Positions 9,308 through 17,931 are shown, counted from the stretch's first letter. The stretch is 64,000 bases of DNA from Rhizobium sp. NRK18 (GCF_024385575.1 NZ_JANFMV010000004.1:62001-126000), one strand, 5' to 3'. A program made the numbers and translations. The notes: generated by a model not told the origin, from the sequence alone.

Positions 9308-9333
9308 CAGTACAATTTTGAAAAACTGTACTG
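9308..9333. promoter_or_regulatory. Palindrome between EamA and MocR genes
   Basis: A perfect 7-bp inverted repeat CAGTACA-N12-TGTACTG lies between the divergent exporter and MocR genes, 18 bp upstream of the MocR start. Regulators with a GntR-type winged helix bind symmetric sites like this, so autoregulation and control of the exporter are likely. The assignment is by position and symmetry. Confidence 0.55.
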
Positions 9334-9351
9334 GCACATGGGGCAATACAG

Positions 9352-10788
9352 ATGGACGAGATGCCGATCGGCCTAGCGAAGGGTGAAACGTTGATCGACG
9401 GCGTCATGGCCACGATCCACCAGCGGATTTCGGCGCGCACGCTGACGCCGGGCGCGAAGCTGCCCTCCGTCCGCGCCTTCGCAAAGGCGATGGGCGTCTC
9501 CACCTCGACGGTGGTCGAAGCCTATGAGCGGTTGGCCGCCGACGGGATCATCCGCGCGCGGCCCGGCTCCGGCTTCTATGTCTGCAGCCCGCTGGCGCCA
9601 CTGTCGCTCGCCGATATCGGCCCGCGCCTTGACCGCCAGATCGACCCGCTGTGGGTATCGCGCCAATCGCTGGAAGCCGGCGCGGACATATTGAAGCCCG
9701 GCTGCGGCTGGCTGCCGCCCGACTGGATGCCGGAAGCGGGCTTGCGCCGGTCGCTGCGCGCACTCGCCCGCGCCGACGACGCGACGCTGACCGACTACGG
9801 CACACCGCTCGGCCTTTCGGCCCTCCGGCAATTGCTGGCAAGGCGGATGGGCGAATACGGCATAGAGGCCTCGCCCGACCAGATCATGCTGACGGAATCC
9901 GGCACGCAGGCGATCGATCTCCTCTGCCGGCTGCTGCTGGAGCCGGGCGACACGGTGCTGGTCGACGACCCGTGCTACTTCAACTTCCATGCCCTCTTGC
10001 GCGCACATCGCGCGACCATCGTCAGCGTTCCCTACACGCCGACCGGACCGGACGTGGCCCTTTTCGAACAGGCGCTCGCCGAGCATCGGCCGCGCCTCTA
10101 CATCACCAATTCCGCGCTTCACAATCCCACCGGCGCGACGCTTTCGCCGGTCACCGCCCATCGGCTGCTGAAGCTTGCCGAGCAATTCGGCACGACCATC
10201 GTCGAGGATGACATCTTTGCGGACTTCGAACACCAGCGCGCGCCTCGGCTGGCCGCTTTCGACGGCCTCAACCGCGTCGTCCATATCGGCAGCTTTTCGA
10301 AGACGCTGTCGGCTTCGGTACGCTGCGGCTATATCGCCGCCCCTTCCGACTGGATCGACGGACTGACCGACCTGAAGATCGCCACATCGTTCGGCGGCGG
10401 CCACCTGTCGGCGGAGCTGGTGCTCGCCGTGCTGAAGGACGGCAGCTATCGCAAGCACATGGAGACACTGCGCACGCGGCTGTCGCGCGCCATGATGGAA
10501 ACGATCCGCCGGCTGGCGACGCTCGGAGTTTCGCCTTGGCTGGAGCCGTCCGCCGGCATGTTCGTCTGGTGCAGGCTGCCGGATGGCGCAGACGCTTCCG
10601 CCATCGCGCGCTACGCCCTGGCGCAAGGCATCGTGCTCGCCCCCGGCAACGCCTTCAGCCTGTCACGCTCCGCAAGCAGCTTCCTGCGCTTCAACGTCGC
10701 GCAATCATCGGACGATCTGATCTACAGGGTGCTTGCCGACGCCATGAAAAGCGAGACGGTATCGCCGAGCGCCGGCATGACCGCCTGA
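9352..10788 (+). CDS. MocR-type PLP-dependent transcriptional regulator
   Basis: A 478-aa fusion of a GntR-type winged helix (residues about 10-80; RISARTLTPGAKLPSVRAFA, then STSTVVEAYERL) to a fold-type I aminotransferase domain (about 110-465). PLP-site residues are visible: HNPTG near 257-261, EDD near 285-287 and the Schiff-base lysine K317 in GSFSKTLS. MocR proteins use PLP, or a PLP adduct of an amino compound, as effector. A GGGG Shine-Dalgarno precedes ATG 9352. The divergent EamA exporter is its probable target, perhaps for amino acid export. Confidence 0.92.
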   Translation: MDEMPIGLAKGETLIDGVMATIHQRISARTLTPGAKLPSVRAFAKAMGVSTSTVVEAYERLAADGIIRARPGSGFYVCSPLAPLSLADIGPRLDRQIDPLWVSRQSLEAGADILKPGCGWLPPDWMPEAGLRRSLRALARADDATLTDYGTPLGLSALRQLLARRMGEYGIEASPDQIMLTESGTQAIDLLCRLLLEPGDTVLVDDPCYFNFHALLRAHRATIVSVPYTPTGPDVALFEQALAEHRPRLYITNSALHNPTGATLSPVTAHRLLKLAEQFGTTIVEDDIFADFEHQRAPRLAAFDGLNRVVHIGSFSKTLSASVRCGYIAAPSDWIDGLTDLKIATSFGGGHLSAELVLAVLKDGSYRKHMETLRTRLSRAMMETIRRLATLGVSPWLEPSAGMFVWCRLPDGADASAIARYALAQGIVLAPGNAFSLSRSASSFLRFNVAQSSDDLIYRVLADAMKSETVSPSAGMTA

Positions 10789-10810
10789 CGGATACGCCGC
10801 GCGCCGACAG

Positions 10811-11809
10811 TCACCGCGGCGGGGCGGTCGTCTCCCGCAGCGCCAGCCGCAAGGGAGGAACGCCGGGATCGACGATCGTCTCGTCGCCCGACATCAGCCG
10901 GTGCAGACGCGCGACCGCGCTGCGGCCGAGATCGCGGATCGGCTGCACGACGGTGGTAAGCCGCGGCAGGACGAAGGCCGCCGAGGGGATGTCGTCGAAG
11001 CCGATGATCGAGATGTCGCCCGGGATGGAAAGGCCGGCGTCATGCGCGGCATGGATGGCGCCGATCGCGGCGATATCCGTGGTCCCGATGATCGCGGTCG
11101 GCCGCTCGGATCGGCCCAGAACCAGATTGGCCAGCCGATAGGCCTCGTTGAAATTGTGGGTGTCGCCGAGTTCGATCGCCAGCGGCTTCAGGCCGGCCTT
11201 CTCAAGGGCATCCGTGATCCCGGCGACACGGCGGCGGATCGGCTGGCTGTGGGCCGGCGCGCCGATGACGGCGATGCGCTTGTGGCCAAGCCCGATCAGG
11301 TGCTCGGCCATCATTCGTCCGCCAAGCTCGTGGTCGACCGCGACCTTTTCGCTTTCGAGACCGTTCAGGTCACGGTCGAGGGCGACGATCGGGACATTGT
11401 GCGCCTTGAACTCGGCAAAGTGCTCGAATTCCTCGAGCGCACTGGCGACGATGACGCCGTCGACGCGCTGCGAGAGCAGCATGGCGATGTAGCGCCTCTC
11501 GTGCTCGCCGCTTTCGGCCGTGCTGCAGATGAAGGTCTGGTAGCCGAGGTCGAACAGCGCCTGTTCCATCGTGTGGGCGAGAATGCCGAAGAACTGTACG
11601 TCGAGCGTCGGCAGGAGAACGCCGACCAGCTGGCTGCGACCGCTGCGCAGAACGCGTGCGCCGCTGCTCGGCCGGTAGTTGGCCGCCTTCATGGCCTCCT
11701 CGACCTTCTGGCGGACTTCGGCGGAGACATAGCCGTTGTTGTTCAGCACGCGCGAAACCGAAGTGACCGACGTACCCGCCAGCTTGGCTATGGTCTTGAT
11801 GCTTGCCAT
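10811..11809 (-). CDS. LacI family transcriptional regulator
   Basis: A 332-aa repressor: N-terminal LacI helix-turn-helix (MASIKTIAKLAGTSVTSVSRVLN) with hinge, then a periplasmic-binding-protein-like sugar sensor domain (about 60-330; IIGFDDIPSAAFVLPRLTTV is the typical C-terminal block). It is the last gene of the polyol operon, 88 bp after the SDR gene. Two LacI-type operators flank the operon promoter at 17473-17544, so it most probably autoregulates the operon. The inducer is probably the substrate or an early intermediate. Confidence 0.92.
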   Translation of the reverse strand: MASIKTIAKLAGTSVTSVSRVLNNNGYVSAEVRQKVEEAMKAANYRPSSGARVLRSGRSQLVGVLLPTLDVQFFGILAHTMEQALFDLGYQTFICSTAESGEHERRYIAMLLSQRVDGVIVASALEEFEHFAEFKAHNVPIVALDRDLNGLESEKVAVDHELGGRMMAEHLIGLGHKRIAVIGAPAHSQPIRRRVAGITDALEKAGLKPLAIELGDTHNFNEAYRLANLVLGRSERPTAIIGTTDIAAIGAIHAAHDAGLSIPGDISIIGFDDIPSAAFVLPRLTTVVQPIRDLGRSAVARLHRLMSGDETIVDPGVPPLRLALRETTAPPR

Positions 11810-11897
11810 CGGCTCTCCTGTGACCTCACTCCCGCTATAGCGGAACGACGGCCCGCTCCGTCAAGTGCAATCCACCAAAACCACACCTTCGTCCCCC

Positions 11898-12692
11898 TCA
11901 GCTCATGACATTGCCGCCGTCGACATTGTAGCACTGGGCGACGATGTAGGCGGCGTCGGGACCGGCGAGGAACGCCGCCATTGCCGCCTGCTCGGCGGGC
12001 GCGCCGAAGCGGCCGGCCGGAACCGCGGCGGCGACGCGCGCCTTGACCGCGCCGGCGGGAAGACCTTCCAGCGCACCGAGCTTGGCATCGACCACGTCCC
12101 ACATCGGCGTGTCGACGACGCCCGGCGCGATCGCGTTGACGTTGATGCCGTGGCGGATCAGATCGAGCGCACAGCTCTGGGTGATGCTGATGACCGCGGC
12201 CTTGGTGGCGCAGTAGGCGACCGCCGGGCCCTCGCCGCGCCGTCCGGCCTGCGAGGAGAAGTTGATGATGCGCCCGCCGCGTCCCTGCTCGACCATGCGG
12301 CGCGCGACGGCCTGGGTCATGAAGATCAGGCCGTCGACATTGACGGCGAAGACTTTCGCGGTGCGCTCGCGCGACATGTCCAGAATCGACTGGACCTCGT
12401 AGATGCCTGCCGCATTGACGAGAATGTCGATACCGTCCGCCCATTCGACAGTGCGGGCGACGACGGCATCGATGCTCTCCTGCCGGGTGACGTCGAGCGC
12501 CACGCCGATCGCCTGCGAGCCGATTTCGCTTGCAACACCATCGCAGGCGCCCTGATCGAGATCGGCGACCACCACCCTTGCGCCATCTCTCGCGAAGCGC
12601 TCGCAGACCGCCCGCCCGATGCCGCTCGCGCCACCGGTAACGATCGCGACCTTGCCGGCCACGGGACCGGATACCTGCTCATCGGCCATCAT
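11898..12692 (-). CDS. SDR family polyol dehydrogenase (SmoS-like)
   Basis: A 264-aa classical short-chain dehydrogenase. The NAD-binding motif is TGGASGIG (19-26), with D at the end of beta-2 (VVVADLD) indicating NAD preference, plus NAAG and the YxxxK catalytic pair in AVAYCATKA. From memory the segments NVNAIAPGVVD and YIVAQCYNVDGGN closely resemble sorbitol dehydrogenase SmoS of rhodobacters, suggesting oxidation of sorbitol, galactitol or a related polyol to a ketose. Its start overlaps the stop of the zinc dehydrogenase gene by 4 bp. Substrate assignment is an inference from family similarity. Confidence 0.88.
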   Translation of the reverse strand: MMADEQVSGPVAGKVAIVTGGASGIGRAVCERFARDGARVVVADLDQGACDGVASEIGSQAIGVALDVTRQESIDAVVARTVEWADGIDILVNAAGIYEVQSILDMSRERTAKVFAVNVDGLIFMTQAVARRMVEQGRGGRIINFSSQAGRRGEGPAVAYCATKAAVISITQSCALDLIRHGINVNAIAPGVVDTPMWDVVDAKLGALEGLPAGAVKARVAAAVPAGRFGAPAEQAAMAAFLAGPDAAYIVAQCYNVDGGNVMS

Positions 12693-13735
12693 GCGACGCT
12701 CCCTGTCTTCGAATGATCAGGCACGACCAGCGTGCGGATCTCGCCGCCGGCCGGCGGGCTCGAAATCGCGCCCACGGCGTCATCGAGGCCGATCCGGCGG
12801 CTGATCAGCGGCTCGACGACGACGGTGCCAGACGCAATCAGGTCGGCCGCGCGGCGGTGCGTGAAGGGATTGAGGAAGGACGTGACGATGCTGACCTCGC
12901 GGAAGAGGATGTCGAAGGGCTCGATCTCGACCTTTTCGCCGCTTGGCAAGACACCGAGGATGACGGTCATGCCGCCCTTGCGGGTGAGCCTCGGCGCCTG
13001 CTCGACGGTTTCCTTCAGGCCCGCGCATTCGAACACGACATCGGCGCCACCCGGCAGGAGACCGCCGTCCGAAACGATATTGGCAATCACATCACCTTCC
13101 GTCGGGTCGATCGTCGCCGTGGCACCGAGCGTCTCGGCGAGCCTGCGCTTTGCCTCGCTGCGGGTGATGAGCACCACCTTCGTCGCGCCGGCAAGCCGCG
13201 CCAGCTGCACCACCAGCAGACCGATCACGCCGCCGCCGATGACGATCGCCGAAGCGCAGGCCTCAATCCTTGCGAGATCGACGCCGTGCAGGCAGCAGGC
13301 CAGCGGCTCGCAGAAGGCGCCATGCAGCGGCGGCAAGGAGAGCGGCAGCTCGAACGCCTGCTTTTCCGGGACGATCACATAATCGGCAAAACCGCCATTG
13401 CGGTGGATGCCGATCGCCTGCAGATTATGGCAGAGATTGACGCGGCCCTGATGGCAGGCGGAGCAGCGGCCGCAGGCGATGTTCGGATCGCCCGTCACCC
13501 GCATTCCCGGCCGAAACCCGGTCACGCCCGCCCCCACCGCTTCGATGATGCCGGCGAATTCATGCCCGAGCGTGACCGGCGGCTTCGAGGGAAACTCGCC
13601 GAGGAAGAGATGCCGGTCGGTGCCGCAGATGCCGCAGGCCTCGACGCGGACCAGAAGCTCGCCCTCCCCCGGTGCCGGCTTGTCCACGTCGCGCAGGGTC
13701 AGTTTGCCCACATCCTCCAGAAACAGTGCCTTCAT
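12689..13735 (-). CDS. Zinc-dependent medium-chain alcohol/polyol dehydrogenase
   Basis: A 348-aa MDR-family enzyme. Catalytic zinc ligands C37 (GICGTD) and H58 (LGHEF) are present, and the four structural-zinc cysteines C88, C91, C94 and C102 are complete. The nucleotide site is IGGGVIGLL near 172. Relatives include threonine, sorbitol and galactitol dehydrogenases. ATG 13735 (MKALFLEDVG) is chosen because the longer frame would overlap the kinase gene. It forms a second oxidation step, beside the SDR, in the LacI-regulated polyol operon. Confidence 0.88.
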   Translation of the reverse strand: MKALFLEDVGKLTLRDVDKPAPGEGELLVRVEACGICGTDRHLFLGEFPSKPPVTLGHEFAGIIEAVGAGVTGFRPGMRVTGDPNIACGRCSACHQGRVNLCHNLQAIGIHRNGGFADYVIVPEKQAFELPLSLPPLHGAFCEPLACCLHGVDLARIEACASAIVIGGGVIGLLVVQLARLAGATKVVLITRSEAKRRLAETLGATATIDPTEGDVIANIVSDGGLLPGGADVVFECAGLKETVEQAPRLTRKGGMTVILGVLPSGEKVEIEPFDILFREVSIVTSFLNPFTHRRAADLIASGTVVVEPLISRRIGLDDAVGAISSPPAGGEIRTLVVPDHSKTGSVA

Positions 13736-13752
13736 TCTCGATCCTCCCTGCT

Positions 13753-14793
13753 TCAATTCTTCGTATCATCGCCCGCTTCAAGCCGCTGCAGCAATGTCCC
13801 CATGGTGGGAATTCCGTCGGTGGCGGTCGCGCCGCCGAGGCAGGCGACAGCCGCAAGGTGCGCGGCATTCAAGGTCTTCCGGATCGGCCAGCCCTCGTGA
13901 ATGCCGTAGACGACGGCGGCGCAGAAGGCGTCGCCGGCGCCAACCGGACTGACGATGTCCGCGGGGTTGACCGGCTTCGACGGGATCCAGATCGGCTCAC
14001 CTTCGACAGGCGTCCACAGCGCACCCTCGGGCGCATGCACCACGACGGCCCGCTTGACGCCGGCCCTGATCAAGCTTCCGGCGGTCTCCGCCAGACGGTC
14101 GCGCATAAGAGCACCGTTGGCAGAGCGGACACCGATGCCGGCGGCCCGCCCGGCCTCGATCTCGTTGACGATCAGATAGTCGCAATGCGGCAGCGACGGC
14201 GCGACGATCGCCGCGAACTCCGGGCTGGCATCGGAAACGAGGTCGACGCAGGTGATCATGCCGGAGGCGCGCACACGTTCCAGCAGGCGCGACGCGCCGG
14301 TCCTGCCGTCCTGCTCCAGCCGATCGAGCCGGCCGAGCAGCATCAGGTAGCCGATGTAGAAAATGCGGTAGCCCTTGGCGGCGAGGCCTTCGACCGGGAC
14401 GTCTTCGGCTTCGAACAGGTCGTTTGCGCCGCCGTGATAGAAAAAGGTCCGGCTGTCGCCCGGCACGCTGATGACCTCGTCATAGGCCGTCAGGGCAGCG
14501 GAAACGGTGCGAAGTGCGGATGTGTCGGCGCCCAGCTTTTCGCAGTGGGCGCGGATGAGGTCGCCATGCGGGTCGGGACCGATCGCGCCGATCGCCGCCA
14601 GCGGGAACGGAGCGGCGAAGGAGGAAAGATTGGTCAGAACGTTCGCCGCACCGCCGCCGACGCCGATCTGCCGGCCGGAGAGCCGCACAAGATCGCCCTT
14701 GTCCGGCCAATGCGATGCGGTGTGCACCACATCGACGATCCAGTTTCCGGCACAGGCGATGCCCCTCTTCGTCTCAGGCGCCTCGTTCGACAC
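13753..14793 (-). CDS. PfkB family carbohydrate kinase
   Basis: A 346-aa sugar kinase of the ribokinase/PfkB family. The substrate motif GGGAAN is at 46-51 and the C-terminal ATP/catalytic motif PVGAGDAF at about 284-291 carries the base Asp. The start is GTG 14793 (VSNEAPETK) preceded by GGAG, giving a 20-bp overlap with the isomerase gene; the much longer open frame is a shadow of that gene. In the operon it would phosphorylate a ketose or keto-acid before cleavage by the class I aldolase. Confidence 0.88.
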   Translation of the reverse strand: MSNEAPETKRGIACAGNWIVDVVHTASHWPDKGDLVRLSGRQIGVGGGAANVLTNLSSFAAPFPLAAIGAIGPDPHGDLIRAHCEKLGADTSALRTVSAALTAYDEVISVPGDSRTFFYHGGANDLFEAEDVPVEGLAAKGYRIFYIGYLMLLGRLDRLEQDGRTGASRLLERVRASGMITCVDLVSDASPEFAAIVAPSLPHCDYLIVNEIEAGRAAGIGVRSANGALMRDRLAETAGSLIRAGVKRAVVVHAPEGALWTPVEGEPIWIPSKPVNPADIVSPVGAGDAFCAAVVYGIHEGWPIRKTLNAAHLAAVACLGGATATDGIPTMGTLLQRLEAGDDTKN

Positions 14794-15463
14794 GCGACAG
14801 CTCCTCGTTCCACAAGCGCCGCAGAGGCGCCTCGTCTTCCTCGATCGCCGCGAAACGTCCAACCTCCTCCAGGAAGTAGTTGTCGGTGTTGTCGTCGTTG
14901 ACTTCGCTGACCTCGCCGCCGAGCACCGGCCCGTGGCCCGGCTTGGCGTAGAAGCGGTGATAGATGCCGCGCTCCAGAGTGATGCTCTGGCCGGGCAGAA
15001 GGTCGATCGGCTGCCAGGCGTCGCGGTGATGCGGTGTGCCGTCAACGAGCACGGTTACCGGCGCGTCGACCGCCCGGCCGGCCTCGTCCGAAGGCGCACA
15101 TTCCATGACAAGGATGCCGCCGCCGCGGTTGATGATGTCTTCCGTCTTCTGCTTGTGGCGGTGAGCCGGGGTCAGCTGGCCCTCGCCGACGAAGAGCAGC
15201 TTTTCGGCATAGGTGCGCTCGCCCGGCTCGCCGGCGCGGCCATTGCGCAGGCAGAACAGCGTGAGCCCGCAGGAGGAGAAATTACCGAGGCCGAAATCGG
15301 TGACGTCCCAGCCCATCTGATGATCGACGAGAAAGCCGGCCGTAACCGGATCCCGCCGTCGGTCCTCGTCCGACCATCCCTCCCAGGCCGGCAAATGCCA
15401 GCCATGGGTCTTCACAAGGTCGAGGGCGCCCTTGAGCGCACGGTTGATCTCGGATCGCTTCAT
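14774..15463 (-). CDS. D-lyxose/mannose isomerase-like cupin sugar isomerase
   Basis: A 229-aa cupin-fold protein resembling the D-lyxose ketol-isomerase family. The cupin metal motif HRHKQKTED gives H101, H103 and E108, with a further His in ERGIYHRFYA near 173; the C-terminal block GEVSEVNDDNTDN is characteristic. Such enzymes interconvert aldoses and ketoses with a divalent metal. The start at ATG 15463 overlaps the dehydrogenase stop by 4 bp. In this operon it probably isomerises an oxidised polyol product before phosphorylation; the actual sugar is unknown. Confidence 0.85.
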   Translation of the reverse strand: MKRSEINRALKGALDLVKTHGWHLPAWEGWSDEDRRRDPVTAGFLVDHQMGWDVTDFGLGNFSSCGLTLFCLRNGRAGEPGERTYAEKLLFVGEGQLTPAHRHKQKTEDIINRGGGILVMECAPSDEAGRAVDAPVTVLVDGTPHHRDAWQPIDLLPGQSITLERGIYHRFYAKPGHGPVLGGEVSEVNDDNTDNYFLEEVGRFAAIEEDEAPLRRLWNEELSRVERGA

Positions 15464-16620
15464 GGCGCGCCATACTCCACGGCAACGACGCGGTTCTCGC
15501 GCCCGGATTGAAGCGCCGCCGTCAGCACCGCATGGTGATCGGCCGCTTCCTGAGGGGTGGCGCAGCCGAAGCCATTGGCATTGCCGCCGCAGAGCTCGTC
15601 GATGAAGGCTGCCCACATCTGCTGGATGGCATCGGTGAAGCCGAACTCGAAGATCTTGCCGGTCAGCGTCGGGAAGACGGAATTGTAGCCGAGGTCTTCC
15701 GTGCACCAGGCCTGCAGACCGCCCGGCGTGTAATCCATCCACTGCCACTGGCGCGGCGACTTGGTGGTGAAGAAGGCGCTCTTGCGCATGCCTAGGACGC
15801 GGATGTACCAGGTGTTGGATTCACCGGGCGCGATGCGCCAGGTCTTCAGCACCATCGGGAAATCCTTGCCGTCGGCCTCGACGCGCGCCGAGATCGTCGC
15901 ATTGTCCCAGGTCGTGCAAGGCAGCATGCCGCCTTTGCCGTCCGGCCGCTCGCGCACGATCTTCGTCAGCTGTGCATGCACGCTCGACGGCCGCCAGCCG
16001 AGGCGAAGCGGCACGTGCAGCACATGCATGCCGAGGTCGCCCATGCAGCCATAGGCGCCGTTGACGTGCTCCATCCGCTTCCAGTTGATGACCTTGCCGG
16101 GGTCGATGTCAGAGGAATGCAGGAAGCCGGCTTCGACTTCGATGATGTCGCCGAGATCACCGCTGCGAATGAGGTCGATCACCTTCTGGGCGCCCGGGAA
16201 GAACGGCATCTCCGACGAGCAGCGGACGAAAACCTCCGGATGCTCGGCAAGGGCCGCCTGGATCGCCAGGTTCTGGTTGCGGTCCATGCCGAACGGCTTT
16301 TCGCCGAGGAGATGTTTGCCGGCCCGGATGATCTCCGGATACATGTCGGCATGCAGGCTGTGCGGCACAGCGCAATAGACGGCATCGACATCCGGATTGG
16401 CGAGCAGCTCCCGGAAGTCCGTCGTCGTCTGGCCAAGGCCCGGCACGTTGTCGGAGAACCATTCCATCAGCGCGACATTCGTGTCGCACACGGCGACGAT
16501 CTGCGGCACCGCCCTGGCGTCGGCGAGATGGATCCAGCGCGCCGCGGCGCTGGCGAATTCCCGGCCCATCAGGCCGCAGCCGATGATGCCGAAACGGATT
16601 GTCTTGCGGGATGTGCTCAC
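15460..16620 (-). CDS. Gfo/Idh/MocA family oxidoreductase
   Basis: A 386-aa NAD(P)-dependent dehydrogenase with a Rossmann N-terminus (FGIIGCGLMG, 10-19) and the family lysine motif GEKPFG near 108-113. The C-terminal domain is of the usual alpha/beta type. It starts with GTG 16620 after a clear AAGGAG and overlaps the isomerase gene by 4 bp. Family members oxidise sugar or inositol hydroxyls. It lies second in the aldolase-led operon, 12 bp after the aldolase stop, so acts on the same unidentified sugar. Confidence 0.88.
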   Translation of the reverse strand: MSTSRKTIRFGIIGCGLMGREFASAAARWIHLADARAVPQIVAVCDTNVALMEWFSDNVPGLGQTTTDFRELLANPDVDAVYCAVPHSLHADMYPEIIRAGKHLLGEKPFGMDRNQNLAIQAALAEHPEVFVRCSSEMPFFPGAQKVIDLIRSGDLGDIIEVEAGFLHSSDIDPGKVINWKRMEHVNGAYGCMGDLGMHVLHVPLRLGWRPSSVHAQLTKIVRERPDGKGGMLPCTTWDNATISARVEADGKDFPMVLKTWRIAPGESNTWYIRVLGMRKSAFFTTKSPRQWQWMDYTPGGLQAWCTEDLGYNSVFPTLTGKIFEFGFTDAIQQMWAAFIDELCGGNANGFGCATPQEAADHHAVLTAALQSGRENRVVAVEYGAP

Positions 16621-16632
16621 GGGCCGTCTCCT

Positions 16633-17457
16633 TTATGCCAGATGGGCCGATGCGGCCTCGACGGACGCCTGCTCGTGGACGATCGCCATCAGCGCGCTGG
16701 TCATGGCGCGCGGATTGGGATGCTGGATGACGTTGCGGCCATAGACGATGCCGCGCGCGCCCTGCTCCATCAGCGTCTTCGTGCGGGTCAAAATCTCGTT
16801 GTCGGAGACCCGTCCGCCGCCGCGCACCAGCACCGGAAGCCCTTGGGCGATCTCGATGACGCGGTGATACTCCTCGACATTGTCGCAGGGGTCCGCCTTG
16901 ATGATGTCGGCGCCGAGTTCGGCCGCCTGACGCACCAGCGGCATGATCTTATCGATCGCGCCGTCGACCATGTAGGCGCCCTTGGAATTGTCCTGCATGA
17001 CCAGCGGCTCGACCATCAGCGGCATGCCGTAGATCTCGCATTCGCGCTTCAGGAGGTTCACGTTGCGCACGCAGGCACGATAGACCTCCGGCTGGTCGGG
17101 CAGCATCAGCAGGTTGACGACGACGCAGGCCGCATCCAGCACGACGCCCTGCTCGACCGGCCGGTCGATGACCTCCGAAAACAGCGCCGACGGCAGCGGA
17201 TTGCCGTAGATGTTGGCGATGTCGGTGCGCAGCACCAGCGCCGGGCGGGCCTTGCCCGGGATCGACTGCAGGATCTTCGCGGTGCCCGGCGGCAACTGAA
17301 TGGCGTCGGGATTGGCGTCGGCGATGATCCGGATTGCCTTCTCCATATTCTCGATGCCGGCAAGAAACGTCTTTTCGTTGAACATGCCGTGATCGATGGC
17401 AACGTCGAAGCAGTTTCCTGAGGTGCCGAAAAGTCGGTTCAAGCGCGCTTGTTTCAT
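16633..17457 (-). CDS. Class I aldolase, DhnA/LsrF-like (DeoC/FbaB superfamily)
   Basis: A 274-aa TIM-barrel aldolase of the DhnA (archaeal-type class I FBA/LsrF) group. D22-H23-G (AIDHGMF) and the Schiff-base lysine K187 in DIIKADPCDN are present, with the phosphate-binding RGGGRVSD segment near 214. It would cleave a phosphorylated ketose to dihydroxyacetone phosphate plus an aldehyde, or act in a thiolase-like way as LsrF does. It is the first gene of the polyol operon and starts at ATG 17457 after GAGGAA. Operators immediately upstream indicate LacI repression. Confidence 0.87.
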   Translation of the reverse strand: MKQARLNRLFGTSGNCFDVAIDHGMFNEKTFLAGIENMEKAIRIIADANPDAIQLPPGTAKILQSIPGKARPALVLRTDIANIYGNPLPSALFSEVIDRPVEQGVVLDAACVVVNLLMLPDQPEVYRACVRNVNLLKRECEIYGMPLMVEPLVMQDNSKGAYMVDGAIDKIMPLVRQAAELGADIIKADPCDNVEEYHRVIEIAQGLPVLVRGGGRVSDNEILTRTKTLMEQGARGIVYGRNVIQHPNPRAMTSALMAIVHEQASVEAASAHLA

Positions 17458-17472
17458 CTGGAAAATTCCTCA

Positions 17473-17490
17473 TGTGGTAACGGTTCCACA
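17473..17490. promoter_or_regulatory. LacI-type operator O1
   Basis: The 18-bp element TGTGGTAACGGTTCCACA is a near-perfect palindrome centred on CG, the hallmark of LacI-family sites. It lies just downstream of the predicted -10 box of the aldolase operon, where a bound repressor would block transcription. The operon encodes its own LacI protein. Confidence 0.75.
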
Positions 17491-17520
17491 TTCATATTTG
17501 CTAAACGCCCCGGCCGTCAA
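17491..17520 (-). promoter_or_regulatory. Promoter of the polyol operon
   Basis: Read on the minus strand, TTGACG (17515-17520) and TATGAA (17491-17496) are separated by 18 bp. The element sits between two LacI-type operators and 34 bp upstream of the aldolase start codon. The -35 is strong, the -10 moderate. Confidence 0.55.
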
Positions 17521-17526
17521 TCAAAA

Positions 17527-17544
17527 TGTGGTATCGTTTCCATA
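17527..17544. promoter_or_regulatory. LacI-type operator O2
   Basis: TGTGGTATCGTTTCCATA matches operator O1 at 14 of 18 positions in the same orientation and is also centred on CG. It lies just upstream of the -35 box, 54 bp centre to centre from O1 (about five helical turns), so the same repressor could bind both and loop or cover the promoter. Confidence 0.7.
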
Positions 17545-17931
17545 TTTCGGCGAAAGCTATCTCTCCGGAGGTCAGCAGCCGACTCCCCGCCTATCAGAAA
17601 TTTTTACTCAAGAAATATCAAGTAAACATAATTGCGGCATACTTGATTTTATCTATATAAATGCGAACCAAACAAATATGAATAAATAGCAATATCGATC
17701 AATATTTCAGTATAGTTCCCGCGCCAGCGGATCCTAAATACATAGAAATGTGGCAGATAAGTTTGCACTATCGGTCATGACGTGTTAGCAGAGCGCCCAT
17801 GCCTGACATAAAACCGAAAAAGCGAGCAGATATACGTTTGCCGCACGACCATCTGATTTCGCGGCATCGCTGCGTCTGACCGGTTGAGCAGGTCTTCCAA
17901 TTCCCGAAAGTCCCTGAAAAGGAGAACACCC
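17545..17931. other. AT-rich divergent intergenic region
   Basis: This stretch separates the leftward polyol operon from the rightward betaine-type ABC operon. It is visibly more AT-rich than the genes and encodes no convincing protein. It contains the inverted repeat listed at 17617-17647 and should hold the promoter of the ABC operon, which I could not place with confidence. A clear GGAG Shine-Dalgarno lies just before 17932. Confidence 0.6.
17617..17647. promoter_or_regulatory. Inverted repeat ATCAAGTA-N15-TACTTGAT
   Basis: Two perfect 8-bp arms are separated by 15 bp in the AT-rich region upstream of the betaine-type ABC operon. It could be a regulator site or a weak stem. No regulator gene adjoins it. 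Confidence 0.35.

Noticed and set aside
10811..17457. Sulfoquinovose (sulfo-EMP) pathway as the identity of the polyol operon
   Set aside because: A PfkB kinase and class I aldolase are shared features, but the isomerase type differs and no sulfolactaldehyde reductase, sulfoquinovosidase or sulfonate exporter is present.
17396..17689. Small plus-strand frame in the divergent region before the betaine-type operon
   Set aside because: It starts inside the aldolase gene on the other strand, crosses both LacI operators and the promoter, and has no Shine-Dalgarno or recognisable domain.
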